Of a stretch of DNA of 64,000 nucleotides, positions 14,190 to 28,520 are shown piece by piece. Position numbers and translations under genes: made by a program. A model generated the notes under the pieces. That model was given only the letters and a program-made list of their open reading frames with translations. It did no database searches and was not told the origin of the DNA. Every line of letters begins with the position of its first letter. Within the stretch, counting starts at the first letter, position 1. Source of the stretch: Tillus elongatus (lineage: Eukaryota; Arthropoda; Insecta; Coleoptera; Cleridae); assembly GCA_964006375.1 (NCBI GenBank), contig OZ023270.1, positions 54,452,036-54,516,035 on the forward strand, in the 5' to 3' direction.

Positions 14190-14705
14190 AAATTTTCTTT
14201 AAATGAGCCTGTATTAGGGCCTTTATTCCCAATATTCAAGGTCTATTTAGATTTAAATTGACATTTGTCAAACTGAAGTAATTTTTATCTCCTACAAATT
14301 TAAAATTTTGGTGAATATATGGGTTGTTTGGAAAGAATAGCAGTTAGAAAGGCATTATGGAATAGCAGAGATTTATGGTAAATGAAGGTGATGGTTGAAG
14401 TGTTAGAAGGTGCGAAATAGAAGAGCAAAAAAATTTAAGTTTGGTACGTCAAAATTTGAAGTTTATTGAATTTGGTGTAGGACTGTGAAACTTTTTAGGA
14501 TCAACCTCGTAAATTGTGTTATATGATACACCACAAGTCACATAAGACTTATTGTATTAACATAATGTAGAATTTTTTGCCAATAAATAATAATAAATAA
14601 TAATAATAATAATAAATAATTCTAGTAATATGTCGTACTAAGGTGTACAATTCTTATGAAAATTCACTACGATAATGCACTTGCAGCGTCCCGAAATTGT
14701 CTATA
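14190..14705. repeat. diverged copy of the TA-linked composite repeat
   Basis: 14190-14265 matches the half that reads GAATTTTGAAAAAATTT then AAATGAGC and TTAGGCC at 32.1 kb. 14655-14697 matches the terminal motif of the associated MITE (AAAATTCACTACGATAATGC then ACTTGCAGCGTCC). No TA array remains here. An AAT-rich stretch lies at 14583-14620. Confidence 0.55.
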
Positions 14706-15957
14706 GTTTTAGCTGGTCGAAACACACATGCTCGCTCAAATTAACATGCCACGCTGTTACTAAGATTATAGCATAAACTATCTACTCATAGATGGCAGCA
14801 GTGGTATGTTTTGAAAAAGCTTATGTTCGTAATCTAACCCATGCGGGAATAACAAGCTAAATATTTACACCTGCATATCATATGATTTTTACACTTTGAG
14901 TTAAGATCTAGTAGACAATGGGTACACTAAAGTACTATATAGCCATTTAGTTTATCTATTTATTTAGTTGAATGCTGTACAAAAAACTATATATTGTTTT
15001 CATATTATTTACCAATAAAATCTATGTAATAAGCTATTTTACTGTTTCCCAATTCCATTCAACTTGTCAAAAATCACCTAAGCTATTATTATTTTCTACC
15101 TATTTATTTCCATAAACTCATCAAATACGTGAACCATTTTGCAGTAGGTAATTTACGCCACCTAAGATCTAATATATCTACCTTATTTTTCTTTTACTGA
15201 TATGAGTATTTCTTACAACCAAATTCTGATTACAGTTAGTTCTAGCTTTAATCTTTCTATTCATTTTTTTCTAGTTTGGTAACTTTATAACTCTATCTTT
15301 TAAGAACAGGAAATTTTTATAAAAAACCGCACTTGATGAGTAAAGATATTTATTATAGATTTACAACATATTTATGAAATGTATACAACTTTTCTATATT
15401 AGTATTATGCCCAAACTCCTTAATTTTGTTGGTGACATGAATGCTAGGTAAAGGCACAAACTTCTGGAGATTTCATTTTCAATGGCTGATGATTTTCAAA
15501 TCGGAATGAATAAGCAAGTAAATAGGCACGTAAATTTTATAAAAATATTTATAAACACAGCTTCTTTGAGTTTCATCCAGCTTAGTATTATTATTAAGGA
15601 CATTATGTTTATATGTACCACTCTCTATTCTATTTTAGTTGAATACAAGTGTCCCGTGATCGCTAAATAATAGTAGAGTTCTGAGGTCAAAATATTACAA
15701 GGTAAGCAAAATTACTGTAGTCCAATTCTTGGTGCCAAAATTGTTGTTTAAGAATTCATTTCTCTATAATTTAAATAATTATCGACAAACAAAAACATAA
15801 TTACAATATGAGGATTTTGAAACGGCAAACCTTAACACATCCTCAGTTTTTTTCCCAGCTTTAAGAAAACGCTCTACACACCTTACTTTTTTGCTTAGAA
15901 ATAAGAAAAGCATTTGTATAATTTTCCCTTATATTTCATGTTCATAATTTCCTCTTT
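14706..15957. other. stretch without a recognised gene
   Basis: AT-rich DNA. The 62-codon frame at 15482-15670 shows no known domain. Confidence 0.5.
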
Positions 15958-16000
15958 TTTTTATTGGAACAACACACCACGAGGGCTTACAGCCTAAATA

Positions 16001-17578
16001 CTATAGTACCGTGGGTGTTGACAAGGAGGAAATAGGCAACTTGTTAATTATGGACTTGAGTATTTGGAGGTTCGGGGGAGAAGGAAAAACATGGACCGGC
16101 AAGGAATTCCACAACTTGAAAGTCCTCGGGACAAAAGAGCGGGCATAACAAGATGTTCTATGTTTGGTGACCTGGACAGTAAAAGGGTGCATTCGCTATG
16201 TTCCCCTGGTAAATCTGTTGCGGGCAGCAGGTGGAGTAACTATGGAAGAAAGCTCCTCTGAGCACTGCCCGTGCATATATCTATAAAAGAGAGAAAGGCC
16301 ACCAACAGCACGTCGGTGGGCAAGGGATGGCAGCCTTTGGGTGATAGTAGGGTCACCAATGAGACGTATAGCTCTCTTCTGAATGGAGTCCAGGATAGCG
16401 AGTGTAGAAGCGGCAGCAGCACCCCAGATGTGGGAGCAGTATTCGAGGTTTGGTCTTATTTGTGAAGTATATAAGGTATAGAGATTAGCTGGTGAAAAGT
16501 ATTTGCGAGCCCGGAAGAGGAAACCTAGATTCTTAGCAGCCGCTTCTGCAATTGATGTGACATGTTCGTGCCAATTGAGATTTCGATCCACAGAAATGCC
16601 AACAAGTGAAAAGGACTCATTACTTTGAATAACTTGATTGTTCATTGTGACTGTTCTAGGGCTGGTGTATCTTTTATAAGAAAGAAAGCAAGACTGAGAT
16701 TTGGTGGGGTTGAATTGTACTAGATTTCTACTTCCACAGTCCATTATTTTTTGGAGATCCACAGAGACAGAACCCTCCATGTGTCTGCGATCCTCATCTA
16801 GTTGGGCCAAAGAGACTGGCTTAGAATATTGTATATTTGAGTGGAGGGTACTTTCGTCCGCGTAACTGTAAACTGGGTTGGATGTGCTAGAGAGCAGGTC
16901 ATTGATGTGGAGAAGAAACAAAGTAGGGGCTCAAGCTGAACCTTGAGGAACTCCTGCATTACTTGGATATAGTTTAGAGGAATTGCCATCCACAACAACA
17001 GAAATGCTCCGGTCGGAGAGGAAGTTTGCTGTCCAGGTACAGAGTTTTGGTGGTAGGCCATAGGCCGGAAGTTTATTAAGCAGTGCTGAGTGCCAGACCT
17101 GGTCGAATGCTTTGGATATGTCTAGAGCGACAATCTGGGATTCACCGTGTAGTTCCATAGACTTATTCCAAGAATGGGTGACAAAGGAAAGGAGTTCGGC
17201 AGTTGATCTGCGCTGACGGAATCCATACTGCCTGTCGTGGATTAGACTGTGTTTTTCAAGAAATTTTAGTAATTCGGTGTTTATATACTTTTCTATCACT
17301 TTAGAGATGACTGAAAGGAGAGAAATAGGCCTGTAGTTGCTAGGAAGCGCTTTGTATCCTTTCTTGGGGACGGGTTGTACTCGAGCAGTTTTCCAGTTAC
17401 TAGGGAATATGCCTCTATTGTAAGAGGTCTGAAACAGAGGAGTCAGAACAGGAGCAAGTTCTGGTGTGCATTGTTTGAGAACAATTGCTGGGATCTCGTC
17501 AAGGCCAGAGGCTTTCCTGGTATTAAGAGAAGAGAGCATCTTTCGTACCTTTTTAGTTTTGAAAATGATATACGTCAT
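16001..17578 (-). pseudogene. reverse transcriptase with C-terminal tail, two in-frame stops
   Basis: One frame carries all blocks: KASGLDEIPAIVLKQC, NYRPISLLSVISKVIEK, RQYGFRQRRSTAELL, VALDISKAFDQVWH (motif A), AGVPQGSA, then a TGA at 16928-16930 and APTLFLLHINDLL, SYADEST (motif C), LVGISVDRNLNW and a C-terminal tail with CYARSFVPRTFKLWNSLP. A TAG lies at about 16193-16195. The catalytic YADD reads YADE, a conservative but usually inactivating change. The protein would carry out target-primed reverse transcription. Only two stops and one active-site change suggest fairly recent death. Confidence 0.85.
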
Positions 17579-17921
17579 TTTATGCGCGACAGAAGGGTTT
17601 GCGGCGCTTAGAGCTTAAGAGGACTTTGTTTTTGATGTGGTTATTAAACGAGTTTTTTGTCCCAGAAAGAATGCGGACATAGCGGTTTCTTGCGTCGTTA
17701 AATGCTTGACGGTTGTCTTGACTGGGATTGTGTAGAAGCTTTTTGTGAGCTTTGACCTTTTCAAGTCTGGCCTTGTTACAGAATTTAGAGAACCAGGACT
17801 TTTGAGTGGGTGCAGAGGTTTTCTGTGTACGTGGAATAAATAATTATATGCCAGCTTGGATAATTTCGGTGACGTTTTGTGAGATATCAGAGGTGTCAGG
17901 ATGAGAGAAGCAGACAGACGC

Positions 17922-18791
17922 TCATGGAAATGAGGAAAAGTACACTCGCATTTCGTCCCAGTTCGCGGAGTTGTAGTGCCAAACGATACGTGGGTGTGAT
18001 GACTGTGTGACCTCGGGTTGCATTGCGCAGGAAGTAGTGACCATGCCGTGGTCTGAGCGACCCATGGGGGCGGTGACTGATATCTTATAGCAGTCAGGAT
18101 TTGTAGTAAGAAGGAGATCCAAGGGTTTTGGGCTGTGTGTTGAAATGCGAGGAAAGTAAGTAGGTTGCTGAACCGTATTGGCTAAAGAATTGCTGACTGC
18201 AAAGGCCTCCGCTGCTCTTCCTTGTGGATCAGTTTTTGAAGATCCTAGCCGTTCCTTATTATGGACATTGAAGTCACCAAAAATAGTGACCTCGGAGGAA
18301 AGATATTCAGAAATCAGAAGGTCGGTTTTTTCAGAAAGGTAGTCAAAGAGCTGGACAAAGTTGTTGTCAGATGGTGACCGGTAAATGCAACAGATGAATT
18401 TAGTTGCAGCCCTGAGAAAGAGTTTAATCCATAGTATGTCTTTTCTTCCAGCTTCTAAATTGGGGAGTCTGGTGCAGGGTAGATTGCTATGGACGTATGC
18501 GCACACGCCTCCATGCAATCTAAAGGAAGTAAGGAGCTCATATCCCGGGAAATTAAGGTGATTAGTGGCTGTTTTGGCACTGATTTGGGTTTCGGTAAGG
18601 AAGAGGAGTTGGGGCCTGTTAGCCTGGAGGAAATGGTGTACGGAGTTCAGGTTAGAATTTAGGCCACATATATTCGAGAAGGATATGTTGAATTTTGATG
18701 TTGGCGCCCCCTGTACACCCCTTTCCCGGAGATCCAAATGGAGGGGTATTTTGCCTCCGGAATGCTTTGCACAAGGAGGAGCCATCATCAT
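17922..18791 (-). pseudogene. APE-type endonuclease domain of the second element
   Basis: The 289-codon frame starts with non-conserved residues, then FNISFSNICGLNSNL (the N-terminal Asn block), LLFLTETQIS with the metal-binding Glu, FICCIYRSPS, VTIFGDFNVHN with Asp and Asn, LDLLLTTNP and MGRSDHGMVTT with the catalytic Asp-His. All key residues appear present. The frame differs from that of the reverse transcriptase downstream, with about 340 bp of damaged linker between them (a RNRYVRIL block is still readable). Confidence 0.8.
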
Positions 18792-19080
18792 TTTTGCTTA
18801 TAAGGGAAGCCGACTCATACACCAGAACCGGAAACGTCCGTTGGGACTTCACAGGCCCCTTGATGCTCAGGCGTGGAAAACATTTACTATCACGTAGAGG
18901 AAAATTACACTACCACCTGCGAAGAGAAGGAGCGAGACTTTAGTAGACCATCAGCCCTGGGCGTTATTCCCATTGCCGACAGTCACGCCAGGGGTGGCAC
19001 TAGGAACCAGCCTCTAGAAGTCCAGTAGCTAAATCACGCGTCGATTAATCAAGAGAAAGACCAGCGCACGACCAGGCTAA

Positions 19081-19540
19081 GGGACCACACATACTTTTAT
19101 AGTCAATGTAAGCCTTCCTAAATAAAGCAAATATACCGTTTCCGAGTGTATTATATATTATTAAAATGTTTCAAGTAACAATTATTTTGAGTTAAGTGAC
19201 TTAAAGTTTTTAAACAAAATCTATTAAATAAACATTTTATTTTTTATAAATAATATTACTTAACACCAAGCTGTGAATATTTTCAGTTGTTTTCTTCATT
19301 TTAGCCGCATCTGGCGGAATATCAAGATATTCGTAGTCTTTGTAGCTTGCTTGATTATAGCTATAAGGGTTAAAGAACTTTAAGATAACGAATAGATATT
19401 AGTTGGTAGTACTCAATGGGATGAATGGTATCAGGGCCAGCCAGCCTAGTTACCGCATACAAAGATGTCACTACTTTTGACATCTAACGGCGTACTCTCC
19501 AGCGTAACTATATTTAATAATTTTTTTAGATGCGACTAGG
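19081..19540. other. spacer without a recognised gene
   Basis: AT-rich spacer between the non-LTR element and the small Penelope-like motif. Confidence 0.5.
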
Positions 19541-19544
19541 CACC

Positions 19545-19570
19545 CTGATGAACTTCAATAGGAGCGAAAC
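19545..19570 (+). ncRNA. possible hammerhead-like core
   Basis: CTGATGA (19545-19551) and GAAAC (19566-19570) flank a short stem CTTC/GGAG with loop AATA. This is the core arrangement of hammerhead ribozymes, which Penelope-like elements often carry. The base pair next to the core is A-C and I see no good stem I, so this could be chance. Confidence 0.3.
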
Positions 19571-19640
19571 CAGTATATGTACCTTATGATGGCTAAGATA
19601 TATCTCATTTGTAAACGTTACACAGTCTGGGATATACATA

Positions 19641-19756
19641 ATTAAAACATTAGATGGAAGGCTTCTCTCCAGACAACAAATTTATTTAAAATTTCCCTGG
19701 GGAAATTTCCAATAAATTTGTTGTTTGGAGAGAAGCCTCTCATTTAATGTTTTAAT
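19641..19756. repeat. short hairpin (fold-back) element
   Basis: Two arms of about 55 bp pair almost perfectly: ATTAAAACATTAGATGGAAG on the left mirrors its complement at 19737-19756, and both contain GGCTTCTCTCC. The loop is only a few bases (CTGGGG). Similar words GGCTAAGATRTAT lie on both sides (19593 and 19757). Confidence 0.8.
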
Positions 19757-20089
19757 TGGCTAAGATGTATCCTACAAATATTTTTCATTTATTTGTGAGC
19801 TTTTTAGATAAGATAGTATTACAAATTTTATGAAAATTTGCCACCATGGCACACTTGCTACGATAAGGCGTTTGTTAAATAGTTTTCTAAAAGCTTTATA
19901 TGCATAAAATATAACACCTGCAGATTAACACATCATGGTTCCTACAATATTCCGTAAATGCCAGCTATAACTCGAAGGTAAGTTGTATTGGAGATATTGT
20001 TTAATGTAATGGAGACAGATATGATGGATTGGAGGGATAGGCGCATTATTCTTCATCTATCAAAAAGAACAATAATAGAGATTAACGGA

Positions 20090-20790
20090 TGTGAAGTTTA
20101 AGCTAACATAAGAAAAGGTGTACGGCTGAATTTCCGCTACCGCCATATTTATTCATAGAAAATGCAATGAATAATCTGAATAAAAAGACAGCAGGAATTA
20201 AAATTAATGGGTAATGTTTCCATTGCATAAGGTACGCAGATGACATAGCGCTGGTAGGAGAAACGGAAATGGAATTACACCGGATGTTGAGTGTGTTAAA
20301 TAAAATCAAACTAGAAATTACCATATCAAAAACAAAAGTAATGGATACAAGTAAGGATAGCACTGCGAAAATCGATATAAACTAACCGACCAACAACTTG
20401 AACATGTTGAAATGTTTACGATCTTTGTGAGTATTGTTAATTATTACGGATGACGGTAAATGTAACGAGCAACTGAGAATGAGGATCGCGAAAGCAAAGC
20501 AAGCATTCGATAGGCAAAGTACTCTTCTCACTAATAACCATTAGTTTGAATCTGAGGAAAGGGTTTATCAGGTCCTGCATATGAAAGGCGATAGTGTCTG
20601 CCGCGAAAATCTAAACTTTAACTAAGCAAGGCATGAAGAGAATGGATTTTTTTGAAATGTAGACATGGAAAAAATGACAAAGATGCTGTATACCAATTAA
20701 AGGACAACAAAATGTATGTTGGAAGAAGTAAGAGAAGAAAGATGCTTGCTGAAAGAAACTGAGAGAAGGAAGGCAACATTTATTGATTTA
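20090..20790 (+). pseudogene. RTE-type reverse transcriptase fragment
   Basis: Broken frames give KKTAGIKING, then RYADDIALVGETEMELHRML with an intact YADD, a KTKVM block, TDDGKCNEQLRMRIAKAKQAF, and further on RTTKCMLEEVREERCLLKE. This order is that of the C-terminal half of RTE-clade reverse transcriptases, common in insect genomes. The 5' part (endonuclease and polymerase fingers) is missing and several stops interrupt it. Confidence 0.75.
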
Positions 20791-20830
20791 ATAATAATAA
20801 TAATTCCTTTATTTGTTTTGTCGTCTTTTA

Positions 20831-21310
20831 CATAAGCTTATACAGTAAGTAAACTATTTCCATATATTATATATATTATATATTATTTATTAATAATTCA
20901 AATTATACATTATGTCGTACAAAAAGCTATGCTTGTGCTTGCACTGAGACACGATTTTGAACAGCCTCTTCTGAAACGTCTAAATGTCAAATTATTTTGC
21001 TCTGTCACTTTCTAATTTTCATTAAGTTTTCTTCAGCTGCGGTTCCCATTTCCACCAACATTCCTGCTACAACCGTGGATTTTTACAATCCATTTAACAC
21101 AAAAACCATTCCTTCTTTCAAATCAAAACTTCCCAAAAAACATTATTCTGTAATACAAAAATTTTGACAGTCTTATCTGACTGACTCTTATCTTAAGTAA
21201 TATCAATATCAACTAAAAGAAAACAAATCTTAGGGCGAAGTTCAGCCCGATACCGTAGTATCCGCTGTTCTACCACTAAACCCTATTAAATTATTTGTGG
21301 CAAGCCATTT
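20831..21310. repeat. tandem duplication, copy 1
   Basis: A 480-bp unit beginning CATAAGCTTATACAGTAAG. It repeats immediately downstream after a 5-bp spacer with only a few changes. The unit contains a TATATTA-rich stretch and, at its right end on the minus strand, TTTAGTGGTAGAACAGCGG, which looks like a tRNA-type A box. Confidence 0.95.
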
Positions 21311-21315
21311 AGGTA

Positions 21316-21802
21316 CATAAGCTTATACAGTAAGTAAACTATTTCCATATATTATATATTATATATATTATATATTATTTATTAATAATTCAAATTATAC
21401 ATTATGTCGTACAAAAAGCTATGCTTGTGCTTGCACTGAGACACGATTTTGAACAGCCTCTTCTGAAACGTCTAAATGTCAAATTATTTTGCTCTGTCAC
21501 TTTCTAATTTTCATTAAGTTTTCTTCAGCTGCGGTTCCCATTTCCACCAACATTCCTGCTACAACCGTGGATTTTTACAATCCATTTAACACAAAAACCA
21601 TTCCTTCTTTCAAATCAAAACTTCCCAAAAAACATTATTCTGTAATACAAAAATTTTGACAGTCTTATCTGACTGACTCTTATCTTAAGTAATATCAATA
21701 TCAACTAAAACAAAACAAATCTTAAGGCGAAGTTCAGCCCGATACCGTAGTATCCGCTGTTCTACCACTAAACCCTATTAAATTATTTGTGGCAAGCCAT
21801 TT
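21316..21802. repeat. tandem duplication, copy 2
   Basis: Second copy of the same unit, 487 bp. The differences I see are a slightly longer TATATTA stretch and two or three single-base changes (for example AAAAG to AAAAC near the right end). The duplication is recent. Confidence 0.95.
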
Positions 21803-21849
21803 ACCTTTCTGAACCCTAATTTGAAAAAAACAAAGCGATCCATGTCAGG

Positions 21850-22260
21850 GTGACACTCACACGTACCCACACACGTTCACATAGTCATACATTCAAGATG
21901 TTATCGTCACGTGTCCACGCACACCTATCTGCTCACTGCTCATACAGCCTCTGTACGCAACGTACATTTAAAACACTTGCCCACATAGCCAGAACCTCCC
22001 AATCTCTCACATACACAGTCTCACACTCATACACTCACCTCCCCGCACCCAAGGACACCCACCTACTCACCCAGCCCCCACACCCAGCGTACGCTCAAAA
22101 CATTCTCACACACATACGTAAAGACTCCCAATCTCCCACAAGCACACATGCACACACACATACACACATTCAGACATCTACCTTCATGCACTCAACACCG
22201 CTACACAGCCCCATATGCATGTATGCATAAAACTTTCGCGCACTCATACCCAGAATCTCC
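21850..22260. repeat. CA-rich degenerate tandem repeat (~130-bp unit)
   Basis: A CAC/TCAC-rich block with no T-rich strand interruptions. Three related words recur at about 21956, 22083 and 22217 (GTACATTTAAAAC, GTACGCTCAAAAC, GTATGCATAAAAC), each followed by a CCCA-containing word such as GAACCTCCCAATCTC. The spacing is about 127-134 bp. The 126-codon open frame across it is a low-complexity translation rich in His and Thr, not a gene. Confidence 0.65.
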
Positions 22261-22650
22261 CACCACTTAGCCACATATTATTTCTCCTGTTTTTAACACC
22301 CGCTAATCAAGCATCCACCGAAACATGTGTTTCTTAAATTTACTTATGGTCATTTCTTTTATATGATTTGGTATTTTATTATAAGTCTCGCAGACGTCAT
22401 ATGAGAAAGACCGTCGATATAGAGCAAGTTTATGTTGCATCAGCTATTAGTTTACTCTGTGCTGGCACCAGGAAATCTGGAAGGCCGTTAAAAATTAGGA
22501 CATGGCAGTTAGGTTACGACTACTAAGTAGTGTGCTGCAGTGTCGGCATCTTCTTCTCTTAACACGAGTGTTACGTTGGATAAAGAGTTATTTCTATTAT
22601 ATCCTATAATACGCCTTAAACAAGTATAATAGCAAACACTTAAACATGGT
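22261..22650. other. stretch without a recognised gene
   Basis: Between the CA-rich repeat and the SINE. No domain is recognised. Confidence 0.5.
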
Positions 22651-22654
22651 AGAC

Positions 22655-22863
22655 AGGCCGAATAGCTCAGTTCGCGATGCGAGTAACCTCTAGAATCGGA
22701 CTAAGAGGTCGCGGGTTCGAGTCCCGTATTCAAAAAGTCGGTCTTTTTCACTCGAATGTGAAGAGCCCGGCTTCTGATGAGTGGAGTCCTTTGTCTGTAT
22801 GTGTTTGTAAGCTCCCCTCGTACAAGTCAAAGGCTTCTGGGTGCGGAGTTGGTCTAATGTGGC

Positions 22864-22865
<2 letters not shown>
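22655..22865 (+). mobile_element. tRNA-derived SINE
   Basis: The head has an A box TAGCTCAGTTCGCGATGCG (from 22663) and a perfect B box GGTTCGAGTCC (22713-22723), the internal RNA polymerase III promoter of a tRNA. It continues into an unrelated body of about 130 bp and then a (TTA)n tail. It does not fold as a normal tRNA and lacks a mature 3' end, so it is a SINE rather than a tRNA gene. Its partner LINE is not known; (TAA)-type tails suggest a non-LTR element with repeat-type 3' ends. Confidence 0.8.
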
Positions 22866-22923
<58 letters not shown>

Positions 22924-22927
22924 GTTA

Positions 22928-22994
<67 letters not shown>
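22866..22994. repeat. (TTA)n array, SINE tail
   Basis: About 129 bp of ATT/TTA units with two GTT interruptions near 22924 and 22930. It follows the SINE body without a break. Confidence 0.97.
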
Positions 22995-22996
<2 letters not shown>

Positions 22997-23107
22997 GAAC
23001 ATAATAACCTTATGACAATGTTATTGAGGGACACAGAATTCAAGTAAGGAAGCTGCAATGAAATGAAAAGAGTTTCTGAAGACATAAAGTCTTGTTACGT
23101 CGAGAAG

Positions 23108-23109
23108 TC

Positions 23110-23153
<44 letters not shown>
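23108..23153. repeat. (GAT)n array
   Basis: About 15 GAT triplets. Confidence 0.95.

Positions 23154-26542
<3,389 letters not shown>

Positions 26543-26629
<87 letters not shown>
26543..26629. repeat. (TA)n microsatellite
   Basis: TA array of about 87 bp starting at the right end of the long-TIR element. Confidence 0.97.
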
Positions 26630-26633
<4 letters not shown>

Positions 26634-27544
26634 CTATTTGATTATATAAAAAAATACATAGGATTAACTATATTTTGTGTGAGACTTATTCAGTTAGTCT
26701 ACACCTTACCATATAAAAACTTTAATTATATGATGTAGATTTGGTATAAATTCCCGTCCAGAAGACTTGTGTGCTTTACTTTATAAGCTAATAAATAAAT
26801 CTGAAACATAACATGTGAAACTGAGATATCAGGCATTCTTTCGGCGCCTTTACCCGGATGCTATACAAAGCATATATAAAAAATATATTTTTCTACACGT
26901 ATTTGATTTTTCTTTTACCTCGTTCTCGTGTATATGTGTCTTTAAGTTGCATTTCCTTGACATTTGACATCGATTAATTATTTCGTTATCATTATTTTTC
27001 AGAGTGTGCCTCAAACACGAGAATGTATATGCCACAACAAAGCCGTAATATTTCAACGTAAACAAACATAAAAACAATTGAACATGATTAACATACAGAC
27101 AAATGAACAAGAAACAAATGACAATCGGACGGAAACATGGTTGTTCCATAAGGTCAAGGGAGATCACATAGGTTTATTTCCGTTGGTTGTTTACGATCAT
27201 TTCCTGAATGGATAGGTACGGCAACATTTTTTTTCATTATATAAATGTATAATTACCAATGGGTTAAATTGTTTATACAAGGGTATATTAATATCTAGTT
27301 AGCCCGAAAATTTTCCAGTGAGTAAAATTGAATATAGGGGCTATGGTAACAACTATGATGTTTGAGATCCAACATTTAAATAGTGACTAAACTGTGAAAT
27401 TTTGAACACCGCATGTCTGATGGAAAGCTATAATTTGATAAAAAGGAGCTTTAGCCAGTTATTAAGTACTTTTTTTTAAGGGTTCTCAGTTAAAGACATT
27501 TTTGTAACATATGGTGGAAACCTTTAGGAACACATGTCCTTAGT
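26630..27544. other. stretch without a recognised gene
   Basis: The 105-codon minus frame at 26850-27167 is Cys/Phe/Leu-rich without a known domain. I do not call it a gene. Confidence 0.5.
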
Positions 27545-27665
27545 ATACTAACATTAAAAAATGGGTTAAGGATTTTGAAAGAGTACGATCAAATATCAAA
27601 GATGAGCACCGCTCTGGAGGACCAATATCTGTCGTTGACATAATTTTTGAAAATATTGACCAATC
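27545..27665 (+). pseudogene. mariner transposase N-terminal fragment
   Basis: One frame reads KKWVKDFERVRSNIKDEHRSGGP, which is split here as KKWVKDFERV and DEHRSGGPISV. This matches the layout of the DNA-binding helix and the R-S-G-R-P-type linker of mariner transposases (K-W-F-x-x-F and D-x-R-S-G-x-P). No catalytic part follows. It is a short scrap directly before the Penelope remnant. Confidence 0.5.
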
Positions 27666-27724
27666 GGGCTAAAACGTGTAAGTACACTTGAAGAACCCAA
27701 ATCACCACAACACATTTTAAAAAA

Positions 27725-27764
27725 GACCTGAAGATCGTTTCACTAACAAAGTTAGCGTCATCAG
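27725..27764 (-). ncRNA. hammerhead-like ribozyme motif of a Penelope-like element
   Basis: On the minus strand CTGATGA (27758-27764) is followed by stem II GCTAAC/GTTAGT with loop TTT (one G-T pair) and GAAAC (27737-27741), then GATC and GGTC. This is the order CUGAUGA-stem II-GAAA-stem III-GUC of hammerhead ribozymes, which are known from Penelope-like elements. One unpaired C sits at the base of stem II, and I cannot show a convincing stem I. Confidence 0.45.
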
Positions 27765-28099
27765 ATGATGAAAAATTCTAACTACTTTAAATATAACATC
27801 ACCTTATATACCGGATCTTAGGTAAATAAACGAAACCGAGAGGAGAATACTAGTCGCAGCAAATTCTGCAGTGTATTGTATTTTTATCGTCGGACGAGGT
27901 CTTTGAACGGTCTTTATTAACTTATCTAAAAGGTGTCGATCTTTAATAATTTTGGGAAGGTTCAACGACAACTAAATTAACATAGTTTCGTTTGGCGAAA
28001 ATATCTATATTCTTATCTTATCTCTAGGACGTGTTGAAACGTGGGAATTTATTCTACAAATCAGGTGACTTGTAATCGGGGGTGGAGAAACGTCCATAC

Positions 28100-28520
28100 A
28101 TTTTTTGTTTTAACTATCTTCGCAATATATATATATATACTCTCGAACGCGTTTAGCTGTCCTGGTGGTCTAACGTTTTTTTATTAATTTTAGATTATCT
28201 TCATTAACGTGATGATTATTATCCCAAATATGTCGGTCGATGGATGATATGTCTATAGTACCGTATCGTAATTGGGCTAAGTGTTGTTTGAATCTAATTC
28301 CAATCGATCTTATTGTTTGTCCGACGTACTTAAGATTACAATCTTTACATCTTATTTCATAAATTCCCGACATTTTGGCCATTCTATCCTTGTCTTTTGG
28401 CTTACCTACCAAGTTTTTTAAAGTATTTTTTGTCGAAAATGTTAGCGGCAAGTTGACTTTTTTAATGCTATCCAAACCCCTCGTGATTCGAGGTCCAAAT
28501 GGTAAGCAAATAAAGTTTTT
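28100..28520 (-). pseudogene. GIY-YIG endonuclease domain of a Penelope-like element
   Basis: The open part (28170-28475, 101 codons) has MSGIYEIRCKDCNLKYVGQT with GIY at residues 37-39 and YVG at 50-52, followed by Arg58 and Arg61, and RFKQHL; this is the GIY-YIG nuclease core preceded by the Penelope linker (LKNLVGKPKDKD) and a CxxC pair. Penelope proteins pair this nuclease with a reverse transcriptase to nick the target. Beyond the stop near 28170, other frames continue (DHQDS, then a Tyr-Ile run from a small TA array at 28126-28138). The upstream reverse transcriptase is absent. Confidence 0.8.

Larger units (their letters stand above)
15958..19080 (-). mobile_element. CR1/Jockey-group non-LTR retrotransposon (second lineage)
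   Basis: On the minus strand the element has a GC-richer 5' region (about 18792-19080), an endonuclease frame, a linker and a reverse transcriptase frame with a long C-terminal tail, ending in CCAATAAAAAAAAGAGG at about 15958. It is less decayed than the element at 3.5-7.9 kb: the reverse transcriptase needs only two stop codons suppressed. No ORF1 is visible, so the copy is probably 5'-truncated or the lineage has a short ORF1. Confidence 0.8.
27660..28520 (-). mobile_element. Penelope-like element, 3' remnant
   Basis: On the minus strand a GIY-YIG endonuclease domain (28100-28520) is followed by about 370 bp of noncoding DNA and a terminal piece with a hammerhead-like motif (27725-27764). 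The terminal piece is of the same family as the inverted remnant at 42.53-42.65 kb: both read ACCCAA..TCACCACAA/TCATCACAA, then a GACC..GATCGTTTC block. The reverse transcriptase part is missing, so the copy is 5'-truncated, as most Penelope copies are. Confidence 0.75.

Noticed and set aside
21850..22230. 126-codon His/Thr-rich protein
   Set aside because: The composition simply reflects the CAC/ACA repeat block.
22655..22735. Functional tRNA gene
   Set aside because: A and B boxes are present, but the acceptor and anticodon arms do not fold normally, and the sequence runs into a SINE body with a repeat tail.
22677..23085. Open frames with poly-Tyr, poly-Leu or poly-Asn runs
   Set aside because: They translate the (TTA)n tail of the SINE; the same applies to the frames at 45356-45611.
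26850..27167. 105-codon minus-strand frame as a membrane or Cys-rich protein
   Set aside because: No signal peptide layout, domain or neighbouring support; the length is within chance for this window.
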